DNA of 64,000 bases from Sanderia malayensis (lineage: Eukaryota > Cnidaria > Scyphozoa > Semaeostomeae > Pelagiidae): NCBI GenBank assembly GCA_013076295.1, contig RQOL01000699.1, positions 6,650,924 to 6,714,923 of the forward strand, written 5' to 3'. Below the pieces are notes generated by a model, which saw nothing but the letters and a program-made list of their open reading frames with translations, did not search any database and was not told where the DNA came from. Each line of letters starts with the position of its first letter. The stretch's first letter is position 1. The translations under genes were made by a program, and so were the position numbers. Below are positions 34,295 to 45,984 of this stretch, in pieces.

Positions 34295-34348
34295 GTGCTG
34301 ATAGCTGAACAGAAAAGGAAAGGATGTCCCTACTTGGTTTTTTGTGTG
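34295..34348 (+). CDS. Candidate small gene, exon 2 (54 nt)
   Basis: Acceptor TTGCAG before 34295, donor GTAAGT after 34348. It encodes VLIAEQKRKGCPYLVFCV, 18 whole codons in phase 0 on both sides. Consensus splice sites at both ends and phase agreement with its neighbours support it. Confidence 0.5.
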
Positions 34349-34446
34349 GTAAGTGTCTAATTATTATGTGGGTTTTAAAATTAGAACAATAATATATCTA
34401 TGGAACTGAATATTACGATGAACTGAATTTGGAACTATTTAAACAG

Positions 34447-34510
34447 GAAAAAGCATTGACCATGCATAAATATGAGAAATTGGTGAGATTGATTGCTAGG
34501 CCGAAAAAAG
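34447..34510 (+). CDS. Candidate small gene, exon 3 (64 nt)
   Basis: Acceptor AAACAG before 34447, donor GTAAAT after 34510. It encodes EKALTMHKYEKLVRLIARPK then K and one base of a split codon. The basic C-terminal stretch could bind nucleic acid, but that is a guess from composition. Confidence 0.5.
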
Positions 34511-34705
34511 GTAAATTATTATTAGTATGAATAATTCATGCATGATCAAGGCCACTAAGCTACAAAACAACAGAACTACAAACTATCAAAGTACATAACT
34601 TAACTACAAACTATCGAACAGCATAACTACTTAACTACAAACTATTTACAAACTATCTACAAACAGTAAAAACCTAAATATAACATCCTCCATCTTATTT
34701 TGTAG

Positions 34706-34728
34706 GCTATTTTGGTTGTGAAGAATGA
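34706..34728 (+). CDS. Candidate small gene, last exon with stop
   Basis: After TTTTGTAG the exon completes a Gly codon and reads YFGCEE, then TGA at 34726-34728. Four consecutive exons keep one frame and reach a stop soon after, which is more than chance splicing usually gives. No polyadenylation signal was identified with confidence. Confidence 0.45.
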
Positions 34729-35014
34729 AAAACAATGGGTACACTATAAGAAAATATCAAGTAAATATGACTATGAAAGAATACATTGAAAAATGGAATA
34801 TTGGGTGGTAGGTTGTTACAAATAGGAGGTTCTTATATGCAGGTTTTTACTGTATAACTATATACAATATCTACATACTAAAATATGAGATTTTCACAAT
34901 TTTGGCACCACGTGCCAATTGGGCCTGCTCAGCCGTCAGTTGGTGGGAAGGGTTTTGGGCAACCACCTTCCCACCCTCCTTTTTGCCGGGCTTTCTTTTT
35001 TGTTGGCCTTTGCC

Positions 35015-35086
35015 AATTCTATTTCGTCATCAGCCTACGTCATTACAGAGTAGTACGAGAGAGAGTACAGCGCATGCGCAAGCCAA
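35015..35086 (+). repeat. Left inverted terminal repeat of the DIRS element
   Basis: Pairs imperfectly with 39743-39812. Its first 46 bases (to 35060) also pair perfectly with 39528-39573 in the internal complementary region. It contains the palindromic GCGCATGCGC. Confidence 0.85.
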
Positions 35087-35265
35087 TTTTGTACGTTCAT
35101 GTCTGCAAGCCATTCCACGAGTTTTTGAAGAAGAAAATATTTGCTTTGTATCGTCCTGAATCTGTAAGAGATTTGAAGTTTCATTTGTTCTTGACATCAC
35201 ACAAGATAAGTAGCGAACTTTTATTCCATTTATTACTTGTATTTTCACCACTTAGCACGATTGTC

Positions 35266-36468
35266 ATGAGTGATACGGGAGAGATCCCCAGTATCGCCAT
35301 GACGGAGGACACGCCCTCCAGTTTAAATGAGAATAATTCTTTAATTTCTATTCTGTCTGCCATGCAGCAGAGTATGGCAGACACAAATAAATTGTTACTT
35401 GATTTGAGATACCAAAAATACTCCCAATCTTCGTCTTCATCTCAAAATGATTGTGTAATGTTGCCCCATGATGCCCACGAGGCAGCCACGCCAGCTTCAG
35501 AGGAAGCAATCACACCAGCTTCAGAGGAAGCAACCCATGCTTCAGAGCAAGCTAACTGCGCTTCAGAAGAAGCACCTACAATATCTAAGAGGGATAATAG
35601 TGCAACTCCTAAACCCTTTAATAGGGCCAGTGAAGATGATGCAATGAGTATTTTTGGTGGAGATGAATTTGACGATCATGATATTGATTCTGATAATAAT
35701 GATCAATTCCTTGAGTCTGTTGAATTACCACTTTGTACCACTGATGTAAAAGGGCCAGCAATTTCTGATAAAGTGGCAAAAATCATAAATGATAAGTTTG
35801 CTAGTGAATTGAGCCTTGAGAAACGGAAAGAAATATCTGAAAAGTACAAGATTCCACTTAACTGTGACAAACTATTTGTACCAAGAGTAAATGAACAAAT
35901 ATGGTCCAAGGTGCAGGGTTTTCATAAACAGCGTGACTTGCGTGTTTCAGTCCTGCAAGATAATATTATCAGAGTAACAAATGCTCTCTCCATAACCATT
36001 GACGAGTTATTGAAATCTCGAGAGGCCAAAACACCACCTGACTGCAAAGTTATTGCCACACGTCTCTTTGACTCTATAGCCCTATTGGGCCATGTTAATG
36101 TTGAGCTATCATACAAGCGTAGAAATTCACTGAAACCACTATTAAGCAATGAACTGAAATCTGCATGTTCTCGGTCTAATAAACCAGAACAGCTTTTGTT
36201 TGGTAATGACTTGTCCAAAATGTTAGCCGAATCAAAATTGGACTGTAAAATTATGGCTCGGGCTAGTACATCAAAGCCAAGGTACTCACCATATAATAAC
36301 CCAAACCATAGAAATGGCCCTTTTTTATTCAACAAGGGAAGGGCTCCTTATCACCCTTCCCAACAACAACTTCATTATCGCTCTCAGAATCAGTCCTCTT
36401 TTCAGAAACAGAACAGCAACACAGGTTTCAACAAGAAAAACAAATCTTTCAAGAACTACCATCAATAA
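35266..36468 (+). CDS. DIRS element ORF1, gag-like protein
   Basis: The frame is open from 34885, but the first part covers the left terminal repeat, so the ATG at 35266 (MSDTGEIPS) is the likely start, giving 400 residues. Features in order: Ser-rich N terminus; Ala-Ser-Glu-Glu repeats of the type PASEEA near residues 75-105; an acidic stretch with [12 protein letters not shown]; a predicted helical middle part (residues about 160-310); a basic Asn/Gln-rich tail with QNQSSFQKQ, typical of DIRS gag. No zinc knuckle is present, as is usual for this order. It probably coats the RNA. The last 160 bp overlap the RT frame. Confidence 0.75.
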   Translation: MSDTGEIPSIAMTEDTPSSLNENNSLISILSAMQQSMADTNKLLLDLRYQKYSQSSSSSQNDCVMLPHDAHEAATPASEEAITPASEEATHASEQANCASEEAPTISKRDNSATPKPFNRASEDDAMSIFGGDEFDDHDIDSDNNDQFLESVELPLCTTDVKGPAISDKVAKIINDKFASELSLEKRKEISEKYKIPLNCDKLFVPRVNEQIWSKVQGFHKQRDLRVSVLQDNIIRVTNALSITIDELLKSREAKTPPDCKVIATRLFDSIALLGHVNVELSYKRRNSLKPLLSNELKSACSRSNKPEQLLFGNDLSKMLAESKLDCKIMARASTSKPRYSPYNNPNHRNGPFLFNKGRAPYHPSQQQLHYRSQNQSSFQKQNSNTGFNKKNKSFKNYHQ

Positions 36469-38426
36469 ATCTTCAGGTACATAATTTTTCACCAATATTT
36501 GAGAAGTATATAAAGCCATATTTACTGTTCAGAATTAAATCCTTTGTTGGTGGGCAAATTAGTAAGCACTTAGCCCAATGGAAATGTTTAACAACAGATC
36601 AAACAATTCTCCAAACGGTTCGAGGTGAAAAGATAGAATTTATAACAGCTCCACCAAAATCACAAAAATTACCTTCAAACTCTATTGCCAGAGAGCATGC
36701 CTCCCTTATTAACGATGAAATACACAATCTGAAGGAAAAATGTGTGATCACAAAATGCAATCATGAATTTGGGGAGTTTATCTCACCAATTTTCTCTGTT
36801 CCAAAAAAGGGTAATAAGATTCGTCTTATATTGAATTTAAAGCAACTGAACCAACATATTGAATACATTCATTTTAAAATGGATACTATTTTTAACGCAT
36901 TAGATTTGATCACAAACAATTGTTGGATGGCATCAATTGACCTGAAGGATGCTTATTATAGTGTAAAGATCCACGATACCGACCAAAAGTATCTAAAGTT
37001 TTATTATCAGGATCAACTTTACAAATACACCGTTTATCCGAATGGACTTGCGTTTTGTCCAAGAAAATTTACAAAGCTTTTGAAACCGGTCTTATCTACC
37101 TTAAGAAAGAAAGGCCTTATATTGTGTGCTTATATTGATGATCTTTTATTGGTTGCAACAACATATGAAAAGTGTGTTGCAGCTGTACTCGATACTATCA
37201 AGATTCTTGATAGCCTCGGATTTGTTGTTCACACAGAAAAATCCATTTTTTTCCCACAAAATCACATAACTTTTCTTGGTTTTGAGATAAACTCCATCTC
37301 TATGAAAATTACTCTGACAAAAGAGAAAGTTGAAAAGATGGTACATTTAATCTCTGTGCTGATTGCTCAGCCTGCCCCCACTATTCGTGAAGTGGCTAAA
37401 GTTATTGGATATATTATTTCTAGTCTACCAGCTGTAAGATATGGTCAGTGCCATTATAGACAGATTGAAAATGATAAAATAAGCTCACTAAAAGCTGCAC
37501 AAGGGAATTTTGATAGAATAATGCACCTGTCTGATACTGCTATCATTGAATTACGGTGGTGGGTAAATAATATCCCACATGCATATAATTTTATCAACAA
37601 ATCTACTGCAGATATCACCATCAATTCTGATGCATCTCTGTTGGGATGGGGAGCTGTCATGGGAGATACATCTACAGGGGGGCATTGGACACCCGGTGAA
37701 TCCCAGAATCATATAAATTATCTGGAGCTTTTGGCAGTATACTTTGCCCTTAAATCATTTAAATCTCATATTGTTGGCAAACATGTCAAAATTATGATTG
37801 ATAATACAACAGCGGTAGCAGTGGTCAACAATATGGGTACTTGTCATAGTGTGATGTGTAACTCAATTGCTTGTGAAATCTGGCTCTTTTGTGAGGACAA
37901 TAACATTTGGCTTACAGCAGCTCATATTCCAGGCAGTGAGAACACTGTTGCTGACTTGGAATCAAGAAATAAAAATTCTGACACAGAATGGATGCTTGAT
38001 TCAATATTGCTTCATATGGCCTTACAAGATCTTTTATTTTCTCCGTGTATTGACTTATTTGCATCCAGATTAAATAAGCAATTTGACAGTTACATATCCT
38101 ACAGACCAGACCCATATGCCAAGTATATTGACGCGTTCACAATTTCATGGGCTGATCAGGATTTTTATTGTTTTCCACCATTTAGTTGTATTCAAAGGAC
38201 CATCAAGAAAATTATTCAGGAAAAAGCCCAGGGAATATTGGTGGTTCCACATTGGACATCTCAGACCTGGTACCCAATGCTAATAGCAATCTTGCAGAAG
38301 CAGCCAGTGTTCCTCAAACCAAAAGAAGATCTGTTGACATTACCAGCAGAACCGGGTGTGAAGCACCCATTGCACAAGAAACTGACCCTTCTTATATGTC
38401 TTGTATCCGGGAAAATTTACTGTTAA
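36312..38426 (+). CDS. DIRS element ORF2: reverse transcriptase, RNase H, methyltransferase-like domain
   Basis: The frame is open from the stop at 36309-36311. The first recognisable part is [12 protein letters not shown] and [12 protein letters not shown] near 36560-36650. Then come the RT core ([10 protein letters not shown] at about 36930, YIDD at 37131-37142), RNase H ([35 protein letters not shown], and [11 protein letters not shown] at about 37925), and the DIRS methyltransferase-like segment ([10 protein letters not shown] to FPPF near 38175). No ATG precedes the conserved RT start, and the frame is -1 relative to gag, which suggests frameshifting or another non-standard start. All RT and RNase H catalytic acids are present. 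Confidence 0.85.
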   Translation, partial: KWPFFIQQGKGSLSPFPTTTSLSLSESVLFSETEQQHRFQQEKQIFQELPSINLQVHNFSPIFEKYIKPYLLFRIKSFVGGQISKHLAQWKCLTTDQTILQTVRGEKIEFITAPPKSQKLPSNSIAREHASLINDEIHNLKEKCVITKCNHEFGEFISPIFSVPKKGNKIRLILNLKQLNQHIEYIHFKMDTIFNALDLITNNCWMASIDLKDAYYSVKIHDTDQKYLKFYYQDQLYKYTVYPNGLAFCPRKFTKLLKPVLSTLRKKGLILCAYIDDLLLVATTYEKCVAAVLDTIKILDSLGFVVHTEKSIFFPQNHITFLGFEINSISMKITLTKEKVEKMVHLISVLIAQPAPTIREVAKVIGYIISSLPAVRYGQCHYRQIENDKISSLKAAQGNFDRIMHLSDTAIIELRWWVNNIPHAYNFINKSTADITINSDASLLGWGAVMGDTSTGGHWTPGESQNHINYLELLAVYFALKSFKSHIVGKHVKIMIDNTTAVAVVNNMGTCHSVMCNSIACEIWLFCEDNNIWLTAAHIPGSENTVADLESRNKNSDTEWMLDSILLHMALQDLLFSPCIDLFASRLNKQFDSYISYRPDPYAKYIDAFTISWADQDFYCFPPFSCIQRTIKKIIQEKAQGILVVPHWTSQTWYPMLIAILQKQPVFLKPKEDLLTLPAEPGVKHPLHKKLTLLICLVSGKIYC

Positions 38427-39382
38427 AAGGTTTGTCATGTAAAACAGTAGACATTATCTTAGCATCTTGGCGTGAAGGCACTAAGTCGCAATATCAGTCC
38501 ATGGCAAAAAGATGGTTCAAATTTTGTGACAGAAACAAGTGTGACTATATATCACCACCTTTATCCTTTGCAATGGATTTTCTGTCAGAAATTTTTGATT
38601 CAGGTTTGTCTTATAGCTCAGTAAATACAGCTAGAAGCACATTGTCTTCAATTCTTTATCTACATAATGACAATACACCTTTTGGACAGCTACCCATTGT
38701 GAAACGGTACATGAAAGGTATTTTTGAACTGAGGCCATCCCTACGCAGGTATAAATCAACATGGAATGTTAACATCGTCTTTAACTATATTAGAAATCAT
38801 CCAGATATTTTGAATCTGAGTCTCAAAGATCTTTCATGCAGACTTGCATTCTTACTGTGTCTTTTGAGTGGTCAGAGATGCCAGACAATAAGTAAGTTAT
38901 CAATTGAAAATATATCAGTTGATGGGGGTGCATATACATTTGCCATAACTGAAAAATTGAAGCATACTAGAGTTGGTGTACACCAGAAACCATTAAAGTT
39001 TTTGCCGTATCCTAATGATTCCCGTCTTTGTATTGTGAAGCATTTAGAAGAGTATTTAAAACGAACTAGTCCTTTGCGAGGAAATCACAAGCAACTATTA
39101 ATTAGCTGCATTAAGCCTCATAAACCAGTTTCTACAGATACTATTTCTCACTGGATTAAAAATTTTATGGCACAATCAGGGATAGATACATCAGTTTATA
39201 AAAGTCATACTACTAGAGCTGCATCTACATCACATTTGGTAAATAGGCAATATGATATGAAAGATATTATGAATTCAGCTGGTTGGTCTAATGAAGAAAC
39301 ATTCCAACGATTTTATAACTGTAAAATTGCAGAAACGTTTAATTTTGGGACTGCTATATTGGATTCGTTATCTTCTGAGTAA
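38186..39382 (+). CDS. DIRS element ORF3: tyrosine recombinase
   Basis: The frame is -1 relative to ORF2 and overlaps it by about 240 bp. The first ATG is at 38396 ([13 protein letters not shown]), which fits the start of the family's N-terminal domain; the upstream open part may be read by frameshift. Catalytic residues: Arg in LLSGQRCQTISKL (about 38876), His and Arg in KSHTTRAASTSH (about 39206-39217), Trp in SAGWSNE, and Tyr in FQRFYNCK (about 39314). With all of these present the enzyme looks competent. It would join the circular DNA copy to the target. Confidence 0.85.
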   Translation: MYSKDHQENYSGKSPGNIGGSTLDISDLVPNANSNLAEAASVPQTKRRSVDITSRTGCEAPIAQETDPSYMSCIRENLLLKGLSCKTVDIILASWREGTKSQYQSMAKRWFKFCDRNKCDYISPPLSFAMDFLSEIFDSGLSYSSVNTARSTLSSILYLHNDNTPFGQLPIVKRYMKGIFELRPSLRRYKSTWNVNIVFNYIRNHPDILNLSLKDLSCRLAFLLCLLSGQRCQTISKLSIENISVDGGAYTFAITEKLKHTRVGVHQKPLKFLPYPNDSRLCIVKHLEEYLKRTSPLRGNHKQLLISCIKPHKPVSTDTISHWIKNFMAQSGIDTSVYKSHTTRAASTSHLVNRQYDMKDIMNSAGWSNEETFQRFYNCKIAETFNFGTAILDSLSSE

Positions 39383-39529
39383 CACTTGATTACTTTTCTT
39401 GTTTTGTTGAAGAAAATTTTGAAATTGTACAGATTTGTTTTGTTGCGACAGACATGTTTTATCTATATGAAGAATTTCATTGTTATAAGATGTCTTCAAC
39501 AATAAATACCAGCTCAATGCTCTAAAATC

Positions 39530-39661
39530 TCGTACTACTCTGTAATGACGTAGGCTGATGACGAAATAGAATTTAAAATTAAACGATACTTACCTGAAAG
39601 GGAAGTTGAAGTTTGATTGTAATTCTATGAGTCATCAGCCAGGAAATGGAAGAGTAGGACG
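39530..39661 (+). repeat. Internal complementary region (ICR) of the DIRS element
   Basis: 39528-39573 is the complement of the left end (35015-35060), and 39567-39661 is the exact 95-bp complement of the right end (39772-39866). The two halves meet at the shared heptamer at 39567-39573, as expected for a copy of the circle junction. It follows the recombinase stop. Confidence 0.85.
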
Positions 39662-39742
39662 CCCACCCTTGTTTGGAGCATGATGAGTATGTCCCTCCCT
39701 CACTCTTCCATTTCCCATTGAGCAGGTATTTATCTCTAAAGT

Positions 39743-39866
39743 TTGGCTTGCGCATGCGCTGTACTCTCTCTCGTCCTACTCTTCCATTTCCTGGCTGATG
39801 ACTCATAGAATTACAATCAAACTTCAACTTCCCTTTCAGGTAAGTATCGTTTAATTTTAAATTCTA
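39743..39866 (+). repeat. Right inverted terminal repeat with extension
   Basis: 39743-39812 pairs with the left repeat. 39813-39866 is an extension found only on the right and in the ICR, as in DIRS-1. It contains TTTCAGGTAAGTATCG, which looks like a splice donor and may just be chance. Confidence 0.8.
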
Positions 39867-41280
39867 ATGAAAGCCTCTTTTTGTGTTCTGTAAATTAACA
39901 CACATAAGATTGATATGTTAAAGGTTGTTAACATTTAGTAAAAAGATGCAATGCCATTGTATAAGTGTGTATGAAAAACATGTGAAATACAATGTAAAAA
40001 GGTGTACATACACAATTTCATTTGTTGGGATTCTTCTCCCAGTGGCAAATACAAAATTAAAACGTTTGCCGGCCAATTCCGGGAATTGGTCGGCACAGTT
40101 TCTCTTTAGAGTAGAGATACTACTATATGTTATTTCCTAGGAGAAAAAGAGGATGCAAAGAATAATGGTTGATAGCAGTTATGAAGATGGGAAATTTACT
40201 AATAAATATATTAATGTATTTAATATAATTACTTTGGTTTCTTTTCCGAGGGTTATAGCAATTTGATTGTCCATTGGCTTTGCATTTGCCATGTTGAAAT
40301 GTTCTTAAAATGAAATGTTGAAATGCATGTAAAATTAGTATAGGTAATAAGGTTAATTGAAAATGCTGGTAAAGGAGAAATATGAAGAATTCTAAAATGT
40401 TGTATATCTCAATTAACAATATTGTGATAATATTGTCGGAATTTGCGGGAATTAATATATGAAGAGCAATGATTGAAAATGGTAATAATAGGAAAGATAC
40501 TCACAAATCTTTGACTTGGGCGCGTAAGACAAAAGTAAGGAATGCTGAAGTAAACAAAGGTAAGTAGTGTCAAAAATTGGTACACAATAACTGTAAACTT
40601 GTTATTAATAACTATGGATACATTTAAGGACCTTTTAGTTAATCTGCGTTTGTTTTCTTTAATGTTAAAACTTGGAAAAGATATTTAGAAAATTTTTTCA
40701 CTTACTTCAAATTTGTACGATCGAGATCTGAAAGGTTTTTCGCGCGCTCAAGTAAAAGCTATTGTCTTTCGAAACTATAGCAACAATATCAAGATGGACC
40801 CACGAAAAAGAATGAGATTGAGGTCCTGCGGACGTATGGAATCAATGTGGTGTTGGGTCAATTGTGATGTTGCAATAATCCTGCAAAGCCAAAGTAAGAA
40901 TGGCAAGGACTATAGAATAGAGTGAACTACGAATTGGTGTAAAAATATAGAGAGTATGTTAAGTTGAATAATAGTAACGAATGGCATAAGTAGCCATAAA
41001 TTGGGATAAAATTGCAGTTGACTCCCACACTAAATAATGCTATGATGATTCAGTAAATTTCTTTCATTTTGCTACAAATCACTATGAAATTAAAACACTA
41101 TTTAGTATCAAAATTTACATGCTAGAAGGTATAATATATTTCTGACCTTATTATATATTATTTATTGTTTGATTGATTGTTATTTGATTGTCTTTCTTTA
41201 TTATGTAAACAAAATACAATATTTTCTCAATCACTGTTTTGAATGTGGTAGTTTTCTGCAAGGTATATAACTTGTCTGTT
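39867..41280. other. Intergenic sequence with one candidate first exon
   Basis: AT-rich, without a clear gene. The only coding-like stretch is 40796-40895 on the plus strand, from an ATG (MDPRKRMRLRSCGRMESMWC) to a GTAAGAA donor after CAAA. Alone it cannot be called a gene. Confidence 0.3.
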
Positions 41281-41284
41281 CTCT

Positions 41285-42090
41285 ACTGTACCATACTATA
41301 AATTTCATTATGTTATACATTACTATAAATTAATATACATACTATACTATACTATACATTACTATACATACTATACATTACCATGCCTACTATAAAAAGA
41401 TCCTATACCCACTATACCTACTATACAAACATACTATACCTACTCTACCTACTATAAAAACATACTATACCTACCATAAAAATATACTATACCTACTATA
41501 CAAACATACTATACCTACTCTACCTACTATAAAAACATATACTATACCTACATACATAAATACATACCTACATACATACCTACATACCTACATACCTACA
41601 TACATACATACATACATACATACCTACATACATACATACATACATACATACATACATACATACATACATGAGCCGGGTTCGGTCGCTTCGCTCCCTCCCC
41701 GGAGCCCATGAAGCAAGAGAAGCTTAATGTGGTTGGCGCGCTTCGCGCGCTGCATTCGCTTCCGCTCATGCCCATACATACATACATACATACTTTACCT
41801 ACATACTATACCAACATACTATACCTACATACTATACCAACATACTATATACCTACTATAAAAACATACTATACCTACTATACCTACATACTCTACCTAC
41901 TATAAAATCATACTATACCTACATACTATACCTACATACTATACCAACATACTATACCTACTATACAAACATACTATACCTACATACTATACCTACATAC
42001 TATACCAACATACTATATACCTACTATAAAAACATACTATACCTACTATACCTACTATAAAAACATACATAACTACTATAATAACATACA
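41285..42090. repeat. Minisatellite of ~13-14-bp units (CATACTATACCTA) with CATA run
   Basis: Two blocks of variants of CTACATACTATACCTAC, (A)CATACTATACCAAC and CTACTATAAAAACATAC separated by a (CATA/CCTA)n run at about 41545-41668 and the Helitron 3' segment. Different unit from that in H_c, H_e and H_f but the same length class and position. Confidence 0.8.
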
Positions 42091-42905
42091 AACACTTGTC
42101 GAAAGTTTAAATGAGGAAAATAGTGCAAATAGCGCCTGAAAAATTCATAACTTTGACATTGTTTTCATTGGGCCTAAGCGTTGCAAGCATGCCGAAGCAA
42201 CCCTACTGCAAAAACTATAACTATTTCAACTCAAAATTCAAAACAAAGCTATCACCTGTGTTCCCAATTGTTTCCTGCAACTCTCCAGGGTCTTTGAAAC
42301 AATTAGCAGCTCTTTACAAAGATAATTCAGCTCGTAAAACACTTTGAAGGGCGCCCTTTGTGTGCAAAAAAAAACACGCGTCTTCTCCAAAAGTACCTGC
42401 TGCAACCGATGGCGAATAACGAAAAACGACCGAAAATTCGCATGGGTCGCCTGCAAGCCGAGGACGAAAAACGAAATTGGATCAACATCCACGTGGGTCG
42501 CGCGAAAAGAGCCAATCAAATTGCAGGAAAAGGCGAAACGCGTCAGGTGAAGAGCGAATAGTCTTTTCGAATTTGGAATCGGGGACGCTAATTTGGAAGT
42601 TTCGCCAGCGTAAACCGTCGTTTTTTCGTGATAGCCAATTAGGCGAACAAAAATAAAGAATTTCCTAACCTTTTAGTCGAAACTGTGAGCTCTCATATAG
42701 ATAACTTTTTGGTTCAGCCGGCAAAGAACAACTCACTTAAAAATAGGACAGATTGAGGGCCTCAGAAAAAAGCCTTTATGGATACCTCGTTCGCCATTTC
42801 GGCCCATTGTTTTGGGGCGTTCGACCTATTGTTTCGGGTCGAATCTATTGTTTCAGCGCAGTTTCGAGCCCTTGTCACGTGACGATGCAGAATAATAATA
42901 TTAGA
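41285..42905 (-). mobile_element. Non-autonomous Helitron H_d (3' part irregular)
   Basis: The 5' end is TCTAATATTATTATTC from 42905 downward with TCACGTGAC nearby, then family sequence to about 42090 closely matching H_c. Below that lie arrays of CATACTATACCTAC-type units (41800-42090 and 41285-41560), a CATA run, and an internal copy of the 3' segment (41668-41785). No clean CTAG end was found on the low side, so the left limit is approximate. Confidence 0.6.
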
Positions 42906-45553
42906 CTAGCCGGGGGCCCGGTCGCTACGCTCCCTCCCCTGAGCCCCCCAAGCAACAAAAGCTTAATGTGGTTGGCGCGCTTCGCGCGCTGCATTCGCTC
43001 CCGCTCATGCCCATACATACATACATACATACATACATACATACATGCCTACATACATACATACCTACATACCTACATACCTACATACATACATACATAC
43101 ATACATACATACATACATACATACATACATGAGCCGGGTACAATACATACCTTACAATACATACCCTACAATACATACCCTACAATACATACCTTACAAT
43201 ACATAGCCTACAATACATACCCTACAATACATACCTTACAATACATACCCTAAAATACATACCTTACAATACATACCTTACAATACATACCTTACAAGAC
43301 ATACCCTACATACATACCCTACATAACATACCCTACAATACATACCCTACATAACATACCCTACAATACATACCCTACAATACATATCCTACAATACATG
43401 CCCTACAATACATACCTTACTATACATACCTTACAATACATACCCTAAAATACATACCTTACAATACATACCCTACATACATACCTTACAGTACATACCC
43501 TACATACATACCCTACATACATACCTTACAATACATACCCTACAATACATACCCAACAATACATACCCTACAATACACACCTTACAATACATACCCTAAA
43601 ATACATACCCTACAATACATACCCTACAATACATACCTTACAATACATACCCTACAATACATACCCTACAATACATACCTTACAATACATACCCTAAAAT
43701 ACATACCTTACAATACATACCTTACAATACATACCCTACATACATACCTTACAATACATACCCTACATACATACCCTACATAACATACCCTACAATACAT
43801 ACCCTACATAGATACCCTACATAACATACCCTACAATACATACCCTACATAACATACCCTACAATACATACCCTACAATACATACCCTACAATACATACC
43901 CTACAATACATACCTTACAACACATACCTTACAATACATACCCTAAAATACATACCTTACAATACATACCTTACAATACATACCCTACATACATACCCTA
44001 CATAACATACCCTACAATACATACCCTACAAAACATACCCTACAATACATACCCTACAATACATACCCTACAATACATACCCTACAATACATACCTTACA
44101 ATACATACCCTACAATACATACCCTACATAACATACCTTACAATACATACCCTACATACATACCCTACATAACATACCCTACAATACATACCCTACAAAA
44201 CATACCCTACAATACATACCCTACAATACATACCCTACAATACATACCCTACAATACATACCTTACAATACATACCCTACAATACATACCCTACATAACA
44301 TACCCTACAATACATACCCTACAATACATACCCTACAATACATACCTTACAATACATACCCTACAATACATACCCTACAATACATACCCTATAATACATA
44401 CCTTACAATACATACCCTACAATAAATACCCTACAATAAATACCCTACAATACATACCCTACAATAAATACCCTACAATAAATACCCTACAATACATACC
44501 CTACAATACATACCCTACAATGCATACCCTACCATACATACCCTACCATACTTCCCCCTGGTAAGCGACCACCCAGCGCCCACCCTGCCGCCCCCCTAAA
44601 AGCCGTTTCTTCTGAAAGTGAAAAAATGAATTCATCAACCTACTTTACAGACACTAAAACTTTCAAATTAAATTAACGTGGCGAATTTTCGTCCTACACA
44701 ACCCACGAAAATATCAAAATGAAGCTAATAGCTTGGCGAACATTTATCGAAAGTATTTGTGTGAAAAAAACAAAGTTTTGGCAGGTTAAAAATTAATTTT
44801 CGCAAATGCAAAACACACGCGTGTTGCATGAAAATTTAGTGTTTTCCAGCAAAATTCAAACTCGGCGAAAACTATCCAAAAACAGAGGAAAATCAACAAA
44901 ACAAAAAAAACAAGCCATATAACTTTAGTTCTTGTGTAAAGAAACAGTTATCGAAAGTTTAAATGGAGAAAATCGGCCCAGAACGACCCAAGAAAATCAA
45001 AATTGTCTTCGTGTTTTGGTTAGGCCCTCGAGCCGAAAGAAAAACGTGAGGTTAAACAAAACAAAACTCGTGCTATTTAAAACCAAAAACAATTGAATAA
45101 AAGAAATACCTTGAAATAATTGTTCACCAATTGTCTCCAGAGGTCTTGACGACAATTGACACGTCTTTACAATTGATTTCCGGCAGGTATTCAAGTTTAA
45201 ACCCGAGCAACTTGCCACCCGTTCAACCGAAAAAACACGTGCTTCTCCCTGCTCGTTTTGCATCTCATTAACTCCATCCTCGGAACTTTCTAGAAGGTCG
45301 GAACACAAAATGGGCCATAACTCCCGAACCGCTGGGGTTAGAAATTAGCGGAAAGCTTTAGTTTCATCAGCACAACGCAGCGATCATTTCCGTACCAATT
45401 TGCACCCTTATTGACCCCCAGAAAAAAAGCCTTTGACTGGCAACGCCTGCTCCTTTGATCCCATTGTTCAGTCGAACGTCGATTGTTCACCAAACAATGG
45501 CCCATTGTTCACAGTCGGCCGGTCACGTGTCGACGTAGATTATATAATAGAGA
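42906..45553 (-). mobile_element. Non-autonomous Helitron H_e, 2.65 kb
   Basis: 5' end TCTCTATTATATAATC from 45553 downward, with ACACGTGACC; 3' end GGCTAG at 42906. The 5' kilobase (44560-45553) is nearly identical to 48000-48882 of H_f. Then follow the 14-bp array (43140-44560), GAGCCGGGT, a (CATA)n run and the 3' segment. It abuts H_f at its 5' side and H_d at its 3' side. Confidence 0.8.
43139..44560. repeat. 14-bp minisatellite (ACAATACATACCYT) in H_e
   Basis: About 100 units over 1.4 kb; CATACCCTACAATA and CATACCTTACAATA variants alternate with shorter ACATACATACCCT units. Longer-period patterns repeat inside the array (for example near 43700-44000 and 44000-44300). Confidence 0.9.
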
Positions 45554-45660
45554 CTAGCCGGGGGCCCGGTCGCTACGCTCCCTCCCCGGAGCCCCCCAAG
45601 CAACAAAAGTTTAATGTGGTTGGCGCGCTTCGCGCGCTGCATTCGCTCCCGCTCATGCCC

Positions 45661-45805
45661 ATACATACATACATACATACATACATACATACATACATAC
45701 ATACATACATACATACATACATACATACATACATACATACATACATACTTACATACATACATACATACCTACATACATACATACATACATACATACATAC
45801 ATACA

Positions 45806-45839
<34 letters not shown>

Positions 45840-45866
45840 CATACATACATACATACATACATACAT
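45661..45866. repeat. (CATA)n microsatellite
   Basis: About 50 tetranucleotides with few interruptions (ACTTAC, ACCTAC, ATATATAC). It lies between the two 3' segments of H_f. A similar run at 43013-43130 lies in H_e. Confidence 0.95.
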
Positions 45867-45984
45867 GAGCCGGGTTCGGTCGCTTCGCTCCCTCCCCGGA
45901 GCCCGTCAAGTAAAGAAAGTTTAATCTGGTGGGCGCGCTTCGCGCGCTGCATTCGCTACCGCTCATGCCCATACATACATACAT

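Larger units (their letters stand above)
35015..39866 (+). mobile_element. DIRS-type retrotransposon, about 4.85 kb, structurally complete
   Basis: It has three long overlapping frames (gag, RT-RNase H-methyltransferase-like, tyrosine recombinase) and the terminal layout of DIRS-1: a left inverted terminal repeat (35015-35086), a right one (39743-39812) with a 54-bp extension to 39866, and an internal complementary region (39530-39661) that joins the complements of the two outer ends. The ends share AATTCTA at 35015-35021 and 39860-39866. DIRS elements form DNA circles that a tyrosine recombinase integrates without target duplication. No stop or frameshift was seen inside the three frames, so this copy may be recent. 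Confidence 0.85.

Noticed and set aside
34885..35265. Upstream extension of DIRS gag from 34885
   Set aside because: It runs through the flank and the left terminal repeat, so coding use is unlikely; the ATG at 35266 is preferred.
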